From Mycobacterium yunnanensis (GTDB lineage: Bacteria; Actinomycetota; Actinomycetes; Mycobacteriales; Mycobacteriaceae), in contig NZ_JACKVK010000013.1 of assembly GCF_025823185.1 (NCBI RefSeq), forward strand, positions 473,151-537,150: a stretch of DNA of 64,000 nucleotides, in the 5' to 3' direction. Below the pieces are notes generated by a model. That model did no database searches, had not been told where the DNA came from, and saw only the letters and a list, made by a program, of their open reading frames with translations. Shown here in pieces: positions 59,955 through 64,000 of this stretch. The first letter of the stretch is position 1. Every line of letters begins with the position of its first letter. The position numbers were made by a program, and so were the translations under genes.

Positions 59955-61382
59955 GTGACCCGGCCGCGGCTGATCCTCAACGCATTCACCATGAACACCG
60001 CCACCCACGTGTCCTACGGTTCGTGGCGAAATCCGCAAACACGCAGCGTGGACTTCGATCAACTCGACGTCTGGGTGGACCTGGTCAAGCTCCTGGAACG
60101 CGGCACGTTCGACTCGGTGTTCTTCGCCGACGTCGTCGGCGTCTACGACGACTACCGCGGTGGCTGGGACACCTACGTGCGGGAGGGACTGCAGATCCCC
60201 AACCACGACCCCTCGGCCATCATCTCGGCACTGGCCCTGTCGACCGAGCACCTCGGACTGGTGATCACCAGCTCGATACTCCAGGACCATCCATTCTCGT
60301 TCGCCCGCAAGATCTCCACGCTGGATCACGCCTCGCGGGGCCGCATCGGCTGGAACGTCGTGACCAGCGCGCTGAAGAATTCGGCCCGCAACTTCGGGCT
60401 TCCCGAACGCGAAGAGCACGACGCCCGCTACGAGTGGGCGGAAGAGTACGCCGAGGTGGTCTACAAGCTGTGGGAGGGGTCCTGGGACGACGGTGCCCTG
60501 ATCCGCGATCGAGAACGCGGTGTGCACGCCGACCCCGAGCGAGTTCACGAGATCAACCACGTCGGCCCGCGGTATTCGGTCCAGGGCCCGCACCTCAGCT
60601 TCCCGTCCCCGCAACGGACGCCGGTGCTCTTCCAGGCCGGAACGTCCACCGCTGGAAGGTCGTTCGCCGCACGGCACGCCGAGGGGGTGTTCATCAACGC
60701 GGCGTCGCCACGGGGTGCGCGTCTGGTCATCGACGACACCCGGGACCGCGCGGTTGCCGCCGGACGCCGTCGCGACGACGTCAAGTTCCTCCAGGGGATG
60801 GCATTCGTGGTCGGCTCCACCGAAGCGGAGGCCAAGCGTCGGGCCGCCGAACTCGACGAGTTCCTCAGCGTGGACGGCTTGATCGCGCACCGCAGCGGCG
60901 GCATCGGCATCGACTTCGGAGGACTGGACCACGACACGCCCATCGGCGATCTCGCGGCCGACGTCCAGGGCACCCGCAGCACCATCGAGTCCCTCATCGC
61001 CGCAGCGCCTCCCGGCACCAACCCCACCATTGCCGATCTGATCCGTCAGCAACAGGAGTCCACCCGGATCGTCGGCACACCCGAGCAGATCGCCGACGAG
61101 CTCGAGCAATGGCAGGATGCGGGCGTCGACGGCGTGAACATCCGCTACATCACCACCCCGGGCAGCTTCGAGGACTTCATCGACCACGTGGTGCCCGAGC
61201 TGAGGACCAGGGGGCTCGCCCAATCGGAATATGCGCCGGGCACGCTGCGCGACAAACTCTTCGGCGCCGGACCCGAACTTCCCCAACGCCACCCGGCACG
61301 ACGGTGGCGCGGCGCGTTCAGGTCCTCGGCCGCCCGACCGCCCGCCGATCGGGCGGGCGTGTCCGGCGTCGACGCGCCGTAG
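59955..61382 (+). CDS. FMN-dependent monooxygenase (NtaA/SnaA/DszA class) after the MBL-rhodanese gene
   Basis: 475 residues, close in pattern to the monooxygenase at 22766-24196: LNAFTMNTATHVSYGSWRNP, FADVVGVYDDY, DPSAIISALALSTEHLGLVITSS, RKISTLDHASRGRIGWNVVTSALKNSARNFGL, KLWEGSWDDGAL, PVLFQAGTSTAGRSFAARHAEGVF and VGTPEQIADELEQWQ. GGAGG lies before the GTG start. Forming an operon with a persulfide-handling protein, it probably handles an organosulfur compound and feeds the released sulfur to it. The reductase supplying FMNH2 is not in the window. Confidence 0.82.
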   Translation: MTRPRLILNAFTMNTATHVSYGSWRNPQTRSVDFDQLDVWVDLVKLLERGTFDSVFFADVVGVYDDYRGGWDTYVREGLQIPNHDPSAIISALALSTEHLGLVITSSILQDHPFSFARKISTLDHASRGRIGWNVVTSALKNSARNFGLPEREEHDARYEWAEEYAEVVYKLWEGSWDDGALIRDRERGVHADPERVHEINHVGPRYSVQGPHLSFPSPQRTPVLFQAGTSTAGRSFAARHAEGVFINAASPRGARLVIDDTRDRAVAAGRRRDDVKFLQGMAFVVGSTEAEAKRRAAELDEFLSVDGLIAHRSGGIGIDFGGLDHDTPIGDLAADVQGTRSTIESLIAAAPPGTNPTIADLIRQQQESTRIVGTPEQIADELEQWQDAGVDGVNIRYITTPGSFEDFIDHVVPELRTRGLAQSEYAPGTLRDKLFGAGPELPQRHPARRWRGAFRSSAARPPADRAGVSGVDAP

Positions 61383-61394
61383 GCACCGGGGGCG

Positions 61395-62777
61395 TCAGGC
61401 CACCGACGTCCGCGCGGACTCCTGCCGACGGTAGGACGAGTACCGGAAGTTGGCCGCGGGCACACGCGCCAGCAGAGTGTCGGCAGACTCCCCGGCCTTC
61501 TCGGCGACGTAATGGCGGGCGGCGGCGCGAGAACCGATGCCCAGCAGCGGTTTCGGATCCGACAGCAGACCGAAGAGCGCGGCGCCGAACCTCGGGCTCG
61601 CCGCTGCCGCCGGGAAGAACAGCTGACCGTACTGGACGAAGTCGGGATCGCCGAGGAACAACCTGGTCACCAGGACCGCGGCGGCCCCCCGAGTGGTCCA
61701 GAAGTGCTCGAACCGGTCATGGAGCCAGTTCTGGTCGAAGGGACCCGCATGGCCGCGCGCGGCGGCGACCAACTGCGCCGCTTGAATGAGACCGCCCTGG
61801 GCTCCCTGGGCGCCGATCGGGTCGTACGAGATTGCGGTGTCCCCGAGTGCGAGCACCGGATGACCACTCGCCGTGACACCGACCGCGTGTCGCACCGTCG
61901 GTGTGACGGAGCCCCGCAGCCACGCGTGCGGATCGCCCGGAATCAACGTCGTCGAGGCGATCTCGGGTAGGTCCCATTCGACGTAGTCGCGGTGCACCTC
62001 GGTGACGACGCGATGCGCGGAGGCGACGTCGTGTGCCGTGCCGAATCGCCGCTCCCAGTCGCTGCCCGGTTTCGCGAAGCCGAGGAAGGACCACGATGGT
62101 CCAGCGTCCTTGTGCAGATACGGGCCCCACCACAATTCACCCTGCTCCGTGTCGATCGCGAAGGTGTTGTGTTCACCGCCGGCCAGTCCGCGATGGGCGA
62201 ACACGTCGGTGCCATGCCCAAGGCCGGTGACGGTGAGCATCAGCAGCCGCCGCTGCGGGCGGTCGTAGACGGTGCGGGAGCGGTCGACGGCGAACAATTC
62301 CGACAAGCCGGCGCGTCCAGTGGCCACCAGCGTGAGGTCGTGTGCCGAGGCGATGTCGTCGAGTACGTCGGCGTCGACGACGGTCACCACGAAACGACCG
62401 CCCCCGACCAGGAATTCGCCGATCCGCTCGTCCACCTTGAGCCGGGTGTCGACGCCCACCGCCTGGAACCCGTCGTAGTCGACGTCGAAGTCGAGGACAT
62501 CCTGCCGTTCGGTGCCGGCCCCGGTGAACATCCGCGTGCTCTGTCCGGTGACCCGGGGAGCACGGCCGACGTAGTCGTCCAGACCCAGCTCTCGCTCGGC
62601 GGCCTGCGCCTCCGCGAAGGTCACCGCCGTCCCGGTGGCCGGACCGCGATTGCGGAGCGTCACTCGGTCGCGATCGCTGAACAGCGTGACGTCGAAACCG
62701 GCGTTCAAGAATCCGACTGCGGCCGACACGCCGGTCTGTCCTGCACCGACGACGGCCACCGATCTGTTCTGCCCCAT
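61395..62777 (-). CDS. StyA-like FAD monooxygenase (styrene/indole monooxygenase type)
   Basis: 460 residues. N-terminal FAD site VAVVGAGQTGVSAAVGFLNAGFDVTLFSD; a conserved region LTLVATGRAGLSELFAVDRSRTVYDRPQRRLLML; and the group E motif VLALGDTAISYDPIGAQGAQGGLIQAAQLV. Such enzymes epoxidise styrene or indole, or oxidise sulfides, with FADH2 from a StyB reductase, which is not in this window. The ATG at 62775-62777 gives the FAD-site N-terminus; the longer frame upstream is unsupported. It is convergent with the monooxygenase and is preceded by the luciferase-like gene on the same strand. Confidence 0.8.
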   Translation of the reverse strand: MGQNRSVAVVGAGQTGVSAAVGFLNAGFDVTLFSDRDRVTLRNRGPATGTAVTFAEAQAAERELGLDDYVGRAPRVTGQSTRMFTGAGTERQDVLDFDVDYDGFQAVGVDTRLKVDERIGEFLVGGGRFVVTVVDADVLDDIASAHDLTLVATGRAGLSELFAVDRSRTVYDRPQRRLLMLTVTGLGHGTDVFAHRGLAGGEHNTFAIDTEQGELWWGPYLHKDAGPSWSFLGFAKPGSDWERRFGTAHDVASAHRVVTEVHRDYVEWDLPEIASTTLIPGDPHAWLRGSVTPTVRHAVGVTASGHPVLALGDTAISYDPIGAQGAQGGLIQAAQLVAAARGHAGPFDQNWLHDRFEHFWTTRGAAAVLVTRLFLGDPDFVQYGQLFFPAAAASPRFGAALFGLLSDPKPLLGIGSRAAARHYVAEKAGESADTLLARVPAANFRYSSYRRQESARTSVA

Positions 62778-62833
62778 GTGGGGAATGCTCGGCCAGATCG
62801 GCGCCGAGGGGCACCGTTTGGCCTCCGTTGATT

Positions 62834-63967
62834 CTAATTCGCGCGCCGGGCCCACTCCTCGGCGAGCAGAGCGTAGGACTCCACCCGGTCCCGATGATCG
62901 TGGGTGATGGTGGTGATGATCAGTTCGTCGGCGCCCGTGGCGTCCCGAAGCAGCTCGAGCTGATCGGCGACCTGCGCCGCCGATCCGACGAACTGGGTGT
63001 CCACCCGATCGGACACCAGAGCGCGATCGGCGTCGGACCACACGTGGCGGCGCGCCACGTCGGGGGTCGGGTATTCGACGGCACCTTCGCCGGTTCGGAT
63101 ACTGCGCACCCAGAGTCCGTAGCCCGTGGCGAGTTCCCTTGCCGCGGACTCCGTCTCGGCCACCACCACGTCGGCCGAGACGGCGACGTACGGTTCGGCC
63201 AGGTCGACCGAGGGTGTGAACGACGCTCGGTATCCGTAGGTGGCCTCGATGACGCGGCTCGGGGCGACGTGATAGTTGGCGGCGAAGCGCACCCCGTTGC
63301 GGCCCGCCACGGTCGCGCTCTCGCCACCGCTGCTGCCCAGGATCCAGATCTGCAGATTTGCGCCGCGGCCTGGAACGACGTGAACCCGCTCGCCGGTGTC
63401 CGACTGGTAGTCATCGGCGATCAGAGCGAGGACGTCCGCGACCTGTTCGCCGTAGTCCTGCGGCTTCGCCTCCGGTAGCTGCAGGAGCGTCTTCTGCAGG
63501 GCCATTCTCGGGGACTTCAGCAACGGTGTCGGGTCGAAGGACGGTGGGATGGGCAGACCGTTCGGTGCACGTCCGCCGACCACCTGCGGCACCTCGACGG
63601 CCGTAGGCTTCGTCGGTGCGCCCGGTCTACCGCCGGAACGCCCGAGGCCTAGATCGAAGCGACCGGGATGCACGGCGTCGAGCAGTCCGAATTCCTCGAC
63701 GGTCGCCAGCGCGGTGCGGTGACCCATTTGCAGGGCGCCGGAACCCAACCGGATGGTGGACGTCGCGGCCGCGGTGAGCGCTAGCAGCACCGCGGGCGAC
63801 GTGCCCGCGACACCGGGGTTCAGGTGGTGCTCGGCGAACCAGTACCGCGAATAGCCAAGCCGTTCCGTCCGTTGCGCCAGGTCGACGCTGTTGCGCAACG
63901 CCTGGGCCGCAGTCGATCCCGACGAGATCGGCACGAGGTCGAGCACGGCCAACGGCGTTGTCCTCAC
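62834..63967 (-). CDS. Luciferase-like FMN monooxygenase (MsnO8/YhbW type)
   Basis: About 377 residues, short luciferase-like type distinct from the NtaA class: LAVLDLVPISSGSTAAQALRNSVDLAQRTERLGYSRYWFAEHHLNPGVAGTSPAVLLALTAAATSTIRLGSGALQMGHRTALATVEEFGLLDAVHPGRFDLGLGRSGG. This is the MsnO8/YhbW group, substrate unknown. The start is unclear: GTG at 63967 fits the family start, and in-frame codons run to the window edge at 63997. It is 56 bp upstream of the StyA-like gene on the same strand, so the two may form an operon. Confidence 0.78.
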   Translation of the reverse strand: MRTTPLAVLDLVPISSGSTAAQALRNSVDLAQRTERLGYSRYWFAEHHLNPGVAGTSPAVLLALTAAATSTIRLGSGALQMGHRTALATVEEFGLLDAVHPGRFDLGLGRSGGRPGAPTKPTAVEVPQVVGGRAPNGLPIPPSFDPTPLLKSPRMALQKTLLQLPEAKPQDYGEQVADVLALIADDYQSDTGERVHVVPGRGANLQIWILGSSGGESATVAGRNGVRFAANYHVAPSRVIEATYGYRASFTPSVDLAEPYVAVSADVVVAETESAARELATGYGLWVRSIRTGEGAVEYPTPDVARRHVWSDADRALVSDRVDTQFVGSAAQVADQLELLRDATGADELIITTITHDHRDRVESYALLAEEWARRAN

Positions 63968-64000
63968 GACCGCAGCCCTCCGACCGCTCGACACCACACG

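Noticed and set aside
1..64000. CRISPR arrays, tRNA, rRNA, insertion sequences or prophage genes
   Set aside because: No regularly spaced repeats, cloverleaf-like sequences, transposase, integrase or phage structural proteins were seen.

Overview
The window is high-GC actinobacterial DNA and almost certainly comes from a Mycolicibacterium-type (rapid-grower) mycobacterium. The evidence is the gene order rsmE-dnaJ2-hrcA, then hemW, nirA-cysH-sirB, subI-cysT-cysW-cysA and a GH15 trehalase (the Rv2372c to Rv2402 order of M. tuberculosis), a complete yrbE/mce operon with two Mce-associated proteins, DUF222/HNH, DUF732 and Rv1733c-like proteins, many ATGA/GTGA start-stop overlaps, and frequent leaderless starts (a TANNNT -10 box 6-7 nt before ATG or GTG). 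I saw no tRNA, rRNA, CRISPR array, insertion sequence or prophage.

Layout. 1-4.9 kb: a partial secreted protein, rsmE, dnaJ2, hrcA, an Rv2375-like gene and hemW; the mycobactin (mbt) cluster that separates these genes in M. tuberculosis is absent. 4.9-8.4 kb: sulfite reductase, APS reductase and sirohydrochlorin ferrochelatase, preceded by a cysteine-codon-rich leaderless leader ORF and a hairpin over the nirA Shine-Dalgarno. 8.5-12.4 kb: a small lipoprotein, a strong hairpin, then a sedolisin (S53) protease coupled to a zinc-ribbon membrane protein. 12.4-16.4 kb: the sulfate ABC importer, with a second Cys-rich leader ORF. 16.4-22.8 kb: two overlapping membrane microproteins, a flavin monooxygenase, trehalase, an acetate-type transporter, a DUF222/HNH protein and a GAF protein.

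22.8-40.7 kb is an accessory region rich in organosulfur-type genes. It holds two long-type flavin monooxygenases (NtaA/SnaA/DszA class), a YeiH-type putative sulfate exporter coupled to an FAD/NAD(P) protein, a dipeptide-type ABC importer translationally coupled to a monooxygenase, and a LacI-regulated operon of an arylsulfotransferase-like protein plus an Ssu/Tau-type ABC importer. 40.7-43.8 kb: small secreted and membrane proteins and an APC permease. 43.8-54.8 kb: yrbEAB-mceABCDEF, two Mce-associated proteins and a CAP-domain protein in one overlapping operon. 55-58.5 kb: an osmoprotectant (ProWVWX/OpuC-type) ABC importer. 58.6-64 kb: an MBL-rhodanese protein, a third NtaA-type monooxygenase, a styrene/indole monooxygenase-like FAD enzyme and a bacterial-luciferase-like enzyme.

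Working together: sulfate enters through SubI-CysTWA. APS reductase makes sulfite, and the siroheme enzyme, whose cofactor needs SirB, reduces it to sulfide. The accessory monooxygenases and importers look like scavenging routes that release sulfite from organic sulfur. The two Cys leader ORFs probably sense cysteine for the two assimilatory operons. Functions of accessory genes are inferred from family and context; no database search was possible.
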